From the NCBI GenBank assembly GCA_003427395.1, contig BFEA01000622.1:630998-686548 (forward strand): DNA of 55,551 nucleotides, written 5' to 3'. Positions 33,352 through 44,778 of this stretch are shown piece by piece (the first letter of the stretch is position 1; every line of letters begins with the position of its first letter). The notes under the pieces were generated by a model. The model worked only from the letters and a program-made list of their open reading frames with translations, ran no database searches and was not told the origin of the DNA. The DNA is from Chara braunii (lineage: Eukaryota; Streptophyta; Charophyceae; Charales; Characeae). Both the position numbers and the translations under genes were made by a program.

Positions 33352-33976
33352 ATACATAGTTTTCGTGAAGAATATGACAAGTATTTGAATGTGCTGAAAG
33401 TTAGAAACTTATCCAGATTGTTTCTCCTAATGCATTCTCTCTAATACCCTCCCTACCCATCTTGTTGTACCTTCTGTAATCAGCCTCTTCAACCTTATAT
33501 GGCCGCCAGATCAAACATTTTCATCTAGCTGGTTACAATTTATCCAGACATTTTCCTCTTCATGCGCAGCCATACCAATTCATGGGGACCAGGGACAATG
33601 AGGAGGGGGGGAAGGGATCTGAGAACTCTGATATGGGGTGAATGGGTACTGTAGAGTCCACGTTTGACCAGTCATGGAATATCAGGCGGTAGTCTCTTTG
33701 CTTTTCTTTGTTCTCTCTCCTGACCCCACTCTCTTTGATTTGTCCAATCCTACCTCCTTGAGCCCCCCCTTAGCCAAGTGCCACTGAATGATTGAATGTG
33801 CTGTTGGATTTCTTTTTTATTTGACAAGATTTTAATGTTTTCTTTTACTTTGTCTCATTGAGATGTAATAACGGTCTGCACCTGCAGCTTGATTATTTAT
33901 GTCAAGTCTGGGCCATCCAACCTTACTCCCTCCATTTGAAAAGTACAGCGATGTTGTCAGAGGGCCCAGAGGACGA

Positions 33977-34740
33977 CTATTTTGCCTGGTATGAATAAGT
34001 TATGAGAGAAATCGTCCAGTTGATCCGGAGACCAGGTCTCACACAACAGAGCCCACCATCGCCATAACCAGTCTGCACCTGGACATTGAAGGAAAATGTG
34101 CTCAATGGTTTCCGGAATGGTCCTAGATGAGAACACTGAGGAGCATAGCTTGCATTAAGGTAGAGCAACGCCATTCTCTTCTAACGAAGTCCTGTCTATT
34201 AGCCAATTATTTGTGGGAAGGTATCGATGATCAATTTGCCATTGTAAAGATGCAATTTTTTTCGGCTTAATCTTGATATACCCAATCCTTAGGACCAATT
34301 TTTAATTCATCCCCTCCATGGAGAATCCATGGAGAATCCATGCAATAAAACATTATTCCCTGTGAGTCAATTATTCATCTCTTATTGAAAAGTGGTTGTT
34401 GACAGACCTCTTCCCATCAGTTTGAAGGGATTTTATTTAGTAGTGGTAGTTTGCGCCAAGTCTTGAGAAGATCTGGTCAAAAGGACCCATTTTTAATGTT
34501 CATTCTTGTGGTCTGTCAATGTGTGTTTGTCGACTGCCTTGAGGGTTGTGATCTATCTCTTGGGATGACCCAATATCGATTTTCTAACCATATTAACGGG
34601 TTTGTCCCTTATGGCACTTCCGGTGATAGTCTCGAGATCTTTTCTTCAACTAGAGCTATCTAAGGAGTCTCTGGGTTAAAAAGTAGTAGCTTGATCCATT
34701 GGATAGAGAGTGTCATGGTTTGAGGTGAAGGATCTAAAAT
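33977..34740 (-). pseudogene. LINE-3 C-terminal region
   Basis: Decayed. Around 34040-34170 a Cys/His pattern with a following VQVQTGYGD stretch suggests the zf-RVT domain in a shifted frame. Nothing intact. Confidence 0.5.
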
Positions 34741-35870
34741 TCATAATCCTCCTTTTGCTTTAGGTTGAATTACTCCCTGCGAGGATACTCCGGTTATAAC
34801 CTTTTTGAAATCATGATTACCTCTCCATAGGTGGGCTGTTATTTGTCTTTGTAGTGGTTTAAGTGCCGACTTGTCCAATACCCATATTGCAGACTTATAA
34901 CAGAGTGAGGCTAGAATAATGTTGTTTATAACCAGCGAACGTCCTATAATAGAGGTATGTTTGTCCTTCCCCAATTCTAGTTTGGTTAAGGCTGGTTTAG
35001 ATATTCATTCATTGTTCCCTGTTGGTTTACCTTTTGCTGCGAGTGATTTCCACAACACCCTAATTGGGGTTGCAATTGTCAACCATCTGATGTTTGGATA
35101 TTCTGGAGGTCTTACTCATTGATGGTGTATCCACCAACCGTGTGTTTTTGTCCCCCAGTTGATCTTCATATCTGAGAGGGAGCATAATTTATCCATTAAT
35201 CTGTTAATCGCTATCAAATTCTCATGGGAGGTTTCTACCATCAAGGATAAATCGTCTGCGAACAAGGATCAGACAGGTGTAGCTTCTTCTGGGATGTAGT
35301 TGACTTGTATACGTTTAATGTCCTTTTTGCATCTTAGGTTTGCTGTTAGGGCTTCCATCATGATGACAAAGAGAAAGAGAGCGATTGAGTCTCCCTGTCT
35401 CACTGATCGTTCCAATTCGATAGGTGGAGCCATGTTGCCATTTATCATCACTCTGGTTGTTGCATTTGAGTGTAGGATGTCGATCCATCTTCTAAAACAA
35501 GGAGCAAAGTTAAACTTTTCTAGGCATTTATTTAAAAAAAAATAGTCAAGGTGATCATAGGTTTTTTCAAAGGTCTATGAAAAATTGAAAATGAAGGTTG
35601 CGTTGTGCTTAGATTGTCTAGAGAGTTCAATCAATTCATTCACTCTAGTAAGATATTATCTTGAATGTTCCTACCCTCAATGAAGTTCGTTTGAGTAGGG
35701 TGAATGATGTTAGTAATGAATTTCAATACACGGTTTGTGAGTGTTTTTGCTGCCAGCTTGTAGACTACTTTGAAAATGGTAATTGATCTGTAATTACAGA
35801 TGTTTGCTTTATCTCCTTTTTTGTACAATAGAGTTAGTACTCCTTGTCCAACTATCTCCCCCATTGTACC
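34741..35870 (-). pseudogene. LINE-3 reverse transcriptase
   Basis: GQGVLTLLYKKGDKANICNY and the TNFIEGRNIQDNI block (35640-35864), then RSVRQGDSIALFLFVIMMEA (35269-35451), then LFADDLSLMVE just below 35268, so the catalytic FADD is intact. It is followed by VINNIILASLCYKSAIWVL and LWRGNHDFKK (34741-34974), typical of the post-RT region. Frames change several times. Confidence 0.85.
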
Positions 35871-36090
35871 TGAGGCCTAGACTGTGTGATAAAAAATCAT
35901 TAGGTCTTGAGCTATGTAATCCCACATGACTTCCCAGAATTCCTTTGGTAGACCGTCAATCCTTGGAGTTTTATCCTCCTCCATCATCATAAGAGCAGAC
36001 CAGATTTCTTCCTTTGTGAGAGGATTTTCGAGCATCATTTTTTATTGGTCTGTTAATCCTTTAGTTAGTGGTGCGAGAAAATATTATCTC

Positions 36091-36348
36091 TTATTCTCTT
36101 TGTTCCTTCGGTTGATGTTTACATTTTGATGTAAAGAGGGTTTTATAGAAGTCTCTTGTTATTTTGGTGCATGCCGTTGTTGAGGCAACTAGCGATTGTT
36201 GGTCTCCTTGGGGGTTTGTGAAAGCTTCAATAATGGTCTGGTCAATTCTGGCTTTTGCCATGACAAAAAATCTCACATCCATCACCCCCTCCGTACTGTA
36301 TCCCCTTAACTTACCTCTTATTCTGATCCATTGCCAACGGTATTCCAT
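36091..36348 (-). pseudogene. LINE-3 linker
   Basis: Frame with RDFYKTLFTSK near its C-terminal end, the block that commonly precedes RT in plant LINEs. 35870-36090 and 36350-36770 are decayed parts of the same region. Confidence 0.6.
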
Positions 36349-36774
36349 ATACTTTAATAATTTGGACTCGAAGTTACTGATTCTTTCGGTAATCTTAGTT
36401 AGTTGAGGATCCTCCGTTGAATCCTCTTCTTGTTTTTGAAGATGTTGAAGTTGTTTTTGTAGATTATATTCCTCTAGATGGCGTTACTCAGCAAGCGATT
36501 CTAAATATTCACATTTACGGCCCAAAACCATTAGGCCACTATTGAACCATCTTATGTCATCCTGAATTTGTTCCTTCTGCTCTCTCCAGAAGGACCAAAC
36601 ATCGTGCAGATATGCTTTGAAACTATTCATGTTCAATAGAGATGTATTTAATTTATAGAAACTTTTACCATGATCTGACTTGTTCCTTAAGGAAAGAAAA
36701 ACTGCAATTATAGCGTGATCAAGATCAGGGAAGACACTGCGAGGGAAGATCTCTGCTATTTGAAGTGCACCTTC

Positions 36775-37450
36775 TCATTCTTCTGATAAAAATATGAGGT
36801 ACATGCAAAATTTTGTTTCTTTCATTGTTAGTTTTTTTTTGAAACATGTGAACTTGCGTTTTGTAGGAAAAAGTCGTCTGTATGCATCAAAGAGGTTGAG
36901 AGACTGACATAGACCTTCAATTATTTGCTCATACTTTTCCACGTATTGTAGACAGGGGGAGGAGATCTGTGAACGATCCATTTGTCTATTTGGAGCAGCA
37001 TCGAAGTCTCTTGCCATCACCACTGGGATACCTACGGGGAGACGACCCTTTAGGGAATAAAAAAAACTACATTTTTTCCCTACCTCATTAGGACCATATA
37101 CGCAAAAGATTGTTACCACTTCAATCTCCAACATTGCCTAGAGGACTACTCATCCCCCTTCTTCCTTATCTGCTTCCCTGTAAAGAGGATCAATCCTTGA
37201 GTTAGGGGGAAGCTAGATTGTCACTCCATCACTACCTGGCTTGGGTGTGTGTGCCCTGAAGGCCTGGTGGGGCCAAATCTGTTTGTGGGCGTGATGGTGG
37301 TCCGCCTTATCCATCAAATGTGTTTCCTGTAAACAGATGGCGTAAGGCCATTCCTTACCTTCCACTCCTCTGAGTTGTTCGTAAATTGTCCGTCGTTTTT
37401 GTTGTTTGGCCGATTCTAAGCCATTTACATTGACTCACCGAAGGTCTAGA
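36775..37450 (-). pseudogene. LINE-3 AP-like endonuclease
   Basis: Starts with VNVNGLESAKQQKRR (37380-37440), has the catalytic LQETHLMDK motif (about 37320) and then IFCVYGPN and a degraded GDFN block (VVMARDFDAAPN, near 37000). The D-x-N change and several stops indicate loss of activity. Confidence 0.75.
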
Positions 37451-37708
37451 TCTGTGGCGCTTTTAAGGAGTTTTCAGTCCTTCTTCTTGTTGTATAGCAC
37501 CTCCAACACCTTTGTATCTTCCATAGTTTGTATTACCTTGTCTGCTTTGTAAATGAAGTGGCTCACAACGTCAACCAATGTCCAAAGTCTAACTTATTGC
37601 CTTGATCTAGTAAGTATTTTTTCTTTTTTAAGAGGTGGGAGAGCACGATCGTGACGTCAACTTTTGTCCATAAGTCACCTCCCTTGATCTTCATTTGTTG
37701 GAGCTCCA

Positions 37709-38575
37709 TTAGCGTGTATTGGGTATACAACGTAAGTGACCTTCTCGCGTATGCTCATATATGAGGAACACATCCTTAGCTGAGATCTTATGATCTTCAG
37801 AAGATAGGATAAGCACTGCAGATCCCCCCGACGGAAATTGTGCTTGAATAATTTTAACGATCTTTGCTTTGAATCGTGCTTCCCTTGCCATATTCCCCAT
37901 CAAGGATGAGAGAGGGTCCACTGGAGTTCCATTGTTACCTCTCCGTGTATTGATCCTATCGGCTCTGATAAGCCTACCTCCCATACACCTTCTTTCAGTC
38001 TGATTGGTAAGATTAGTACGCCTAGTTTGGACAGGGCTAGTTCTGCATGTCCCCCTGCCTCCAGTGGACTTAGCTTCTGTCTCCTGCTAATCAGAGCACC
38101 TACATAGGGGGATATGGGGGTCAGCAAATGCTTTTGCTCCGAGGATTTTGTCAGCGCGTTCCTTTTTTCCAAATCCTTGGGACCATTTCCTTCATTCGTT
38201 TCAATGGTTCCGCTTGTTGTGGCCTGATTTGCCGTGTAATCAGGGGGTTTTCCGGGTGGTTCCTCAGAAAATGACTGCTTGCCTATTTTTTTGTAGTCCA
38301 TTTACTTCACCATTTTTTGAATTAATCCAGATTTGCTCACGTTCCTCGTTTGGCAGGCAAGCTAGGAGCTGGGGGGGGGACAATGTTACCTATTAATTCT
38401 TTGTATTCTTCTATTTCAATTGCCTGCGACCCTTTTTTTATTATTAATCCTTGTTGCGTTTTGCTTGGTTCCAACAAGATCTTCTCCGGCGGTTTACAGT
38501 GCTCAGTCATCCATTTCTCAGCACTACCGTCCATTGGCAGCTCCATCCGCACCACCACAACCTGAGGGTAATTAC
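37709..38575 (-). pseudogene. LINE-3 ORF1 C-terminal part
   Basis: Three frames on minus with a plausible ORF1 order: MDGSAEKWMTEHCKPPEKIL (38337-38565), an ST/K-rich linker (37900-38301) and LSKLGVLILPIRLKEGVW before WEVGLSEP, then FKAKIVKIIQAQFPSGGSAV (37709-37984). The first frame would continue into the palindrome right arm if element A were removed. No CCHC knuckle is seen. Confidence 0.5.
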
Positions 38576-39902
38576 TGTAATGACCTGCCAAAAACACAGA
38601 CTGAGAACACTGTTGATTTTTGGGATTTGCCGCTGGAATGAATGCCTTGCTGAAATTCCCGCATTCTGCTGTGATTTCCATGTATGTGTGTGTGCGTGCC
38701 TGTTGGTTTGCATGCCTGGCTGAGTGCTTGTCGGTTGAGCGTGTGTGTGCCCCGCAAGGGTACTTGTTGGTTGCAAGGCCCCGCAGGGCCAGTACTTACC
38801 TGTGGCCGTGACTTTGAGGGTTGCAAGGGGAAAAACACTCAAGTAGCAGGTAGGCCGGTACGACTCAAGTAGTGGTAGGAGTGTCGGGTACTGGAGGCCG
38901 AGCAGAAGAAGACAAAAAGTTGGCATTTTTAGAGGCCCAGTAGCGGTAGGATAGCGGTAGGCCGGTACCAGTCCAAGTAGCCCGGGTCTAGGGCCTGTAC
39001 GGAGGATAGCAGAGTCTGCAATGATGTTTCCCTCCGAAAGGGAGGAGGTACCGGTTGCTGGGAGGCCGCTCGGCCTAGGAAGTCACCGCCCAGGAGGCCG
39101 GTAGGCCGCTATATCTCAAGGAAGAGCAAAGAGCTCTTCCTCATTTGCGGTATACAAAGATTGGCGACATGCTGCTGGAGCGCAGCACTGGCTGCTACAG
39201 CGCTGCTTGGAGGTGTAGGGCAGCTGGAGCTCAGCCTGGCTATGGCGAGCAGTCCAGCTTGAGGAGGAGGAAGAAGGGGGGCGAAGGAGGAGAGTGGCGA
39301 GGCACTTACCTGGCTATGGTAGACACCATCTTCATCACCTTGTTGGGCGCTGCACCTGGAAGGCCCCCGTTGGGGTATTGCCGCACCAAGGAAGCTCGAG
39401 GCAGAGTCAGGCATGGCGGTTGAGTCAGCAGCGGCATAGCTGCTTTGCGTTGTCCTTTGGACAGGAGTGCAGCGACATAGCTGCTTTGCGTTGTCCTTTC
39501 GACAGGAGGGATGATCCCCTAATAGTCCACCATAGCTTAGACTTGTGAGAGGTGGAAGAAGGGGGGAGAAACCATAGCTATGGTGGACTGGTTGTTGTTG
39601 TTGTTGTTGAGTCAGCAGTAAGAGGGAACTTCGGATATTGATTCTGGTTCATCCATTCATTGTTGTTATTATTGCTGGCGAAGTGAAGGAGGAGGAGGAA
39701 GGTGGAGAGAGAAGGGGGAATTGTCATTGGTCTTGCTGGTGTACATCTTCTTCTTCTTCTTCTTCTTCTTCTTCTTCTTCTTCTTCTTCTTTCTATCTCC
39801 TCTGGTCTCGATCTCTTTGCAAGTGCTTTCATTTCTTTTGCAATTGGGTGGCATTGTCTTTCATTGTGAATTTGCAATTGGGAAATGACCAGGATCATAA
39901 CA
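38576..39902 (+). mobile_element. 5' LTR of chromovirus element A
   Basis: 1,327 bp, TGTAATGACC to GATCATAACA, inverted copy of 18576-19898. Immediately followed by a PBS, so this is the 5' LTR. The flank before it ends TTAC, equal to the TTAC after the 3' LTR. It carries (GTT)n (39590-39609) and (TTC)n (39747-39791) runs; Ser- and Lys-rich frames there are artefacts. Confidence 0.87.
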
Positions 39903-39904
39903 AT

Positions 39905-39918
39905 TGGTATCGGAGTGG
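39905..39918 (+). promoter_or_regulatory. Primer-binding site of element A
   Basis: TGGTATCGGAGTGG two bases after the LTR end, close to the initiator tRNA-Met complement (TGGTATCAGAGC...). It fixes orientation and the 5' LTR boundary. Confidence 0.8.
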
Positions 39919-41223
39919 ACTTACTTGCTGGAGAGAGGTGTAAGTCACTCTAACCCTAATTCCGAATTAGGTTAGGGCAAACCTAATCTCGGATTAGGGT
40001 TGGAAGTTAGGGTTAAGTGGGGCAGTGAGGTATGTGGATACTGCCCCCACCTGGTTAGGTCATGTAGGGTCGACATTTGACCTGACCAGGTTGCTCGAGT
40101 GAATGGATGGGGTGGCGAGACACAAAGGAGGCTGATTGGAGTAAGCGAGAGGGAGTAGAAAGTGAGAGGTACTCGCACCTGGAATCTGCACTTCAAGAAG
40201 ACATTGAGTGACTTTTGGGCTTCCCCTCAAGAGGGAGACTTGATCGGAGGCTGCCATATCTGCATCGAAGAGCTGCAAGTTGCTACTTTGGTCTTCTGAC
40301 ATTGACGGGGGATCCGGCCTTGCAACAGGGGTGTAGGAAGGCCCTTTTAGTCATGCTAGGACACTTCGTGTAGTGGTAGCTAGGGGTTAGGAGGACTTAT
40401 GAGAGAGGGGGGTGAGTCGTTATCCATCTTTGGAGGTCGGGCCTCACAGGTAAGTGTCGTGTGACCTGGTTATGCCCATGGGAGGTTGCTTGGTGCTTCA
40501 TGGCCTGTTGGGGGTGTGTTGTGCTCTCTTTCTCTTCTCTGCAGTCTTGGCTATGTGTGTGAGCATGTGGATTGCTTTCTCACCTGATGGATGGATGGAT
40601 GATGTATCTGTTCTAAATGACATATCTTTCTACGGTGCAATGTCTTTTCATTTCTGAATGGCTGTAGGGGTAAGTTCTTGCTGAAAGTTGTCTTTTCCTT
40701 TTCAGTATGGTAGAGGCAGTTTGGGATTGACTTGGTACTCCTATCTCGTTGGTCCTGGTCCACGACCTACTTGGGACCTTCGAGACTCAGTGGGACCAAA
40801 CCCAACGGGACAGGATCTTTCGGGCCCAAATCTGTTGCCGCCTGTGCAGCTCTTTGCTGCGCTGAACTTGGGGGACATACGGCTAGCAAGGGCATTCCTT
40901 TCAAGGGGATCTTGACTGGTCTTACTGCATGTTATCACATACTGCCCCGCGTCTGGCTCGACGATCGTCTGCACCCCTCGAAATCTCCATTGCTGCAGTT
41001 AGTTTTCTTCGGCTGATTTATTGTGGTACATGTCCCTTGTCAGGTTAGACAAGAGGGGATCTCCAGCTAATCTGATCGGGCCCGTTCTCTAAGTCAGTCC
41101 TCTCTTCTGTTTTATTTTTATTTATTTATTTATTCTTTTATTCTGCTGCGTGCCATTCTCTAAGTCCAAATGAAACACCGCTCCGGCTAGGAGTTCTACC
41201 TTCTTCTCGGTGTAATTTTCTGC
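39919..41223 (+). other. Element A untranslated leader
   Basis: 1.3 kb between PBS and gag with no convincing gene. It contains TTAGGG-like stretches (39950-40017). Such long leaders usually carry packaging and translation signals; none can be identified by eye. Confidence 0.55.
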
Positions 41224-42777
41224 TTGTTTCTTTCATCTGAACTATCTATGTCCGGTATTGAGACACGTGCGCAGACAGCGAGAAGAGAGAGAAGGGAGAG
41301 AGAAGGTGTTCTGTTTGAGAGTGTGAGGAAGGGCAAGAGGAGTGTTCGTCCAAACGTGAGGAGAGAGCGAACCCCTCTTGAGAGATCTACTAACACCCCT
41401 TCCTCCGGCATGGCGAACATCACATCTGCCCAATGGCAGACCATACTGGACGCAGCAGATGAGAACGAGAAACCGTTCTTCCAAAAGCTTTATGATGATG
41501 CCGTGCAGAGGGAAAGGGAGGTAGAGGCAGCAACCATAGCCGCCAACATTGCTGATCAGGTGGCCCTCCTTCGGATCCCGGAAGCCAATGCTGACCGGTT
41601 CCAGGAGAGACTAGCTGCTGCCGTAGCAACCTTGGTTCGACTGCGGACTTTGGAAGACCTTGAGTCCCGTGTGACAACACTAGAGCAGCGAAACCAAGAG
41701 TTGCAGGCTGAGATACTCAGCCTCAGACAGTCCCAACTGTCTGCCCCCCGCCCTCCTAACCCTCGACCTGCTGCAGTCCCAGTCTCTCAATCTAACACAA
41801 TCCTCATGACAAGAGCAAGTGGAACTGTGACGAGCGCAGGAACCGGTGCCAGCTCCTCGAGCGGCAGCGCCGGCAGTTGTGCACTTGTCATAGTCCCAAA
41901 TGCAGGGACATCAGCCCAAAACGCCACAGTCCTTACTGGCGTTCAGTACAGTGGTCCCGTAGTGGACAAGCGGGCGGCCACCTTGTCGTCCAAGTACGAC
42001 GGGAAAGCAGATATCACCTCTTGGATTAGTTCCATGCGCTCATACTTCGAGGTCATGCGGACACCGCAAGAAGACCGAAGTATGATCATGGGCACTAATA
42101 CTGAGCCCGCCGTACGGAATCACATTGAGCTCCAAGCTATTGCTGCAGGTTATGAGAGAATTGACCTGACCGAGTGGCTGAAAGTAACCCCTGTACGCAC
42201 CCTTGAGGACCTTCTCATCACACGATACCAAGATAAGCACGCTGCGCTCAAGGCTAGACTGAAGCTTGAGGCCCTCAAGGGCCAAATATGGAGGTCCTCC
42301 ATGCAGGCCTTGGAACAACACTTGACTGGTCTGTTCACCACTCCAGATCTGGGAATGACCGACGTGTCTTGTATGGATGTAGTCATGGGTGTGGCCCCTA
42401 AAGAATACCTCTCCCTGTTGGCACTCAAAAACCATACCACCTGGCGAGAGCTCATGACGGATTTAGTCAACCTAGAGGCCAAGGACCTCGCCAGGCGTAA
42501 GAAGGCGCCCGCTGCAGGTGGAACACCACAACGCAAGCGGTATGGAAGCAGCAACCAGCTTGCCCTGCATGAACATCGGGAGGCTGAAGATCAGTCCTAC
42601 GCGGATGATCTGTCTCTAGATAACGATCTAGAGCCGGACTCCGATATAGGTTGTTCCACATCAACCATTGAGTCTAACGTAAACGAAGATGAAAAACTTA
42701 ATGTTTTTAAAAAGACTGCTTCAAACAAGGGGCCTCGCTCCGAGCTCAGCAATCCGATGACAACGAGGCACAAGTAA
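41224..42777 (+). CDS. gag: Element A Gag N-terminal part, fused to foreign tail
   Basis: 517 codons. An Arg/Glu-rich start, an Ala/Glu-rich coiled coil (about residues 75-180, heptad-like), a Ser/Pro/Thr linker, then the Gag core (KYDGKADITSWISSMRSYFE, YQDKHAALKARLKLEALKGQ, then a helical block with WRELMTDLVNLEAK). The alternative start at 41410 (MANITSAQW) fits the conserved part better. From about codon 455 (near 42590) the composition changes to Asp/Ser/Asn-rich; this tail probably belongs to element B gag. The zinc knuckle expected after the core is missing here and found on minus at 23852-23893. Confidence 0.75.
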   Translation: MFLSSELSMSGIETRAQTARRERREREGVLFESVRKGKRSVRPNVRRERTPLERSTNTPSSGMANITSAQWQTILDAADENEKPFFQKLYDDAVQREREVEAATIAANIADQVALLRIPEANADRFQERLAAAVATLVRLRTLEDLESRVTTLEQRNQELQAEILSLRQSQLSAPRPPNPRPAAVPVSQSNTILMTRASGTVTSAGTGASSSSGSAGSCALVIVPNAGTSAQNATVLTGVQYSGPVVDKRAATLSSKYDGKADITSWISSMRSYFEVMRTPQEDRSMIMGTNTEPAVRNHIELQAIAAGYERIDLTEWLKVTPVRTLEDLLITRYQDKHAALKARLKLEALKGQIWRSSMQALEQHLTGLFTTPDLGMTDVSCMDVVMGVAPKEYLSLLALKNHTTWRELMTDLVNLEAKDLARRKKAPAAGGTPQRKRYGSSNQLALHEHREAEDQSYADDLSLDNDLEPDSDIGCSTSTIESNVNEDEKLNVFKKTASNKGPRSELSNPMTTRHK

Positions 42778-44254
42778 ATATTCCCGCACGATTGGGAGGA
42801 GATGCTCATCATTGGTTTAGCACCTATGTATGGGTCGATCTGTCGACACTCGAGCGAGATTTCCTGAACCGATTTGATTATATCCATCCCGAACAAGCCC
42901 TTTTCAATGTTTTCATGATTAAAGATCGAGTTCAAAAACCCCTCGAATCTGTCACCGAGTACCGAAACCGATTCGATCGGATGTTTGTGAAAACCAAACG
43001 GGGTGAGCAGGTAGGAAGGAATTTGTTTATCGATGGACTTCGCAGCAGAACGATGAGGGCGAAACTGCGAAAACAATTCTCTCCCATCAATCATACGCTG
43101 CAACAGATCATGGCAGCCGTAAAAGAAATGGAACGAAAATTCGTTGCGAGTTTCCTAGAAGGAGAAGATTATCCTAGGGAAGGAGATTCGTCCGAACATC
43201 GAGAGCTAAAACTGAGTTGGCCGCCCTACAGAACAAATTTGAAAACATGGGGTTTGTGTTTGGCCTTGTCACCTATCTGGAACAGATTACCCCGAAACGA
43301 CCAACCCCGATTGTGATTACAAGCATGCCTATTCCCGTGATGACAGCACCCCCATCTCCGATCGAAAGTCCCGCACGACCGAATGAGTCTTCCGCCTTAT
43401 TGGAACTAACCAAAACACTGGTCAATCTGATTCAGTAAAGCAAGAAGGAACAGCGGGAACACAACGCTCGAATAGAGGCAATGATGAGGTCGATGCGACC
43501 AATAGAGGTGCGTGCCGCCGCGATTCAACACGGGCTGGCTCCGGCACCCCCTCCCACAGGAGTTCCTGGCAATCTGAACGTTTGTTACACGTGTCATCAA
43601 CCAGGACACATAGCCCGAGATTGCCCCCATCGACCTCCTCAGCCACGGATTGGAGCCGCACCGGTAGCAGCAGCCCCAATCGCTAACGGACCAGAACGAG
43701 TAGGGGCGCTGATGGAAGAAATGGAAGGAGTTAGATGTGCGTTGGCTACAACGGAAGAGGCCGCTGAGCTTATTCCGTTGGATCAGTACGTAAACTTGGG
43801 CTACCCAGGGTTGGGTATGATCGGAACAATCAGGCCCGCCCAAGAGCAGAAGGAAGTGGCGGAGTGGCGACCTTCTCCATGGGAGATGGAGTCGGGCTGA
43901 CCCACCTTCGTCACCAGGGAAATAGATGTTTTGAACATCGTTCGGGCACTAGATCATTGGATCACTCTCCCGATCTGTCATCTACTATCAATATCGGAAC
44001 AAGCCAATGAACGTATGTTACAACACTGCAAGGCGAATCAGAAACGATTTGCCCTCGCCCGAACAACAAACACGAAAGCAAAAAGTCCAACGCGAGACGA
44101 AAACGCAGCTTGTACTTCGGATCCGATATGTTTGGGTTTAATCCAGAAAGATGACCATTTTCTGTGGATTAAGGCAGTTCCGTGGAAATCCGCGGAATGT
44201 GACATCGAAGTATGGGGTGTTCCGCTATCATTGATTCTGGAGCTGCCGTTTTAG
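42600..44254 (+). pseudogene. gag: Element B Gag, N-terminally incomplete, broken
   Basis: Gag of a second Ty3 family. The Retrotrans_gag region (GGDAHHWFSTYVWVD, LERDFLNRFDYIHPE, VTEYRNRFDRMF, IDGLRSRTMRAKL) lies at 42792-43140. After a frameshift near 43210 the same protein continues with a Pro-rich segment, then the CCHC knuckle CYTCHQPGHIARDC (about 43582-43623). Stops at 43436 and 43898 interrupt the frame. The N-terminus is cut at the inversion breakpoint; its start is presumably near 24100 on minus. Confidence 0.8.
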
Positions 44255-44778
44255 CCATTTCGTTACGGGTAGTTGAAAGAGCAGGGAGAAAGAAGGACTT
44301 GATTATGCTTGCGGAAAAAGAGCAGCTGGTTTCGGCATATGAAGAGAAAATCAAAACAGTAGGGCGAATGACCAATGTGGCTTTTCGATTAGGAAAGGTG
44401 CACGCTTTGGGAGATGTCGTAGTGTTGGATGTAAACACTTACAACGTTCTTTTAGGACTGCCCGTTCTTATGGCCTTGCGAGCCAATCTTGATTTCGAGA
44501 AACGATCGACTCTCCTCCGAAATACGAGAGGAAAACCCTACGCCATACCTATGAGAATGACTCTCCGAACTACCGTTAACACAGTCCCGCAGGTCTCTCT
44601 GGTAATGGCGGGAACTCTCTGTGTGATCACTTGGAAAAACTCCGCGGACGATGAGCAATCATCGAGGGAGGCGGACAACAATGACGAGGATGATGCGGTA
44701 ATTTTGGAGTTGGCGCGACAACGCATTTGTTACCCTGCACAACGAACGAACGTGAAACCTCTGAACCTGACTGATTGA
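44212..44778 (+). pseudogene. Element B aspartic protease
   Basis: 188-codon frame starting with the retropepsin site AIIDSGAAVLAIS (DSG in place of DTG, as in many Ty3 elements) and with VLLGLPVLMALRANLDF as the second motif. It overlaps the end of the gag frame in another phase, which may be decay or an original frameshift. It leads directly into Pol. Confidence 0.8.

Larger units (their letters stand above)
33370..38575 (-). mobile_element. LINE-3: decayed non-LTR retrotransposon
   Basis: Minus-strand LINE: ORF1 (38575-37709), endonuclease (about 37450-36775), linker (36348-36091), RT (35870-34740) and C-terminus to about 33970. Its 5' end was cut by the insertion of element A at 38575; the missing 5' part is the right arm of the palindrome at 17905-18575. 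No gene is evident in 33370-33970 beyond the LINE tail. Confidence 0.75.

Noticed and set aside
42590-42777. Single Gag protein with two Gag cores as a natural fusion
   Set aside because: The element A gag core lacks its knuckle and runs into a different family's gag whose start is missing; the split-element model explains both better.
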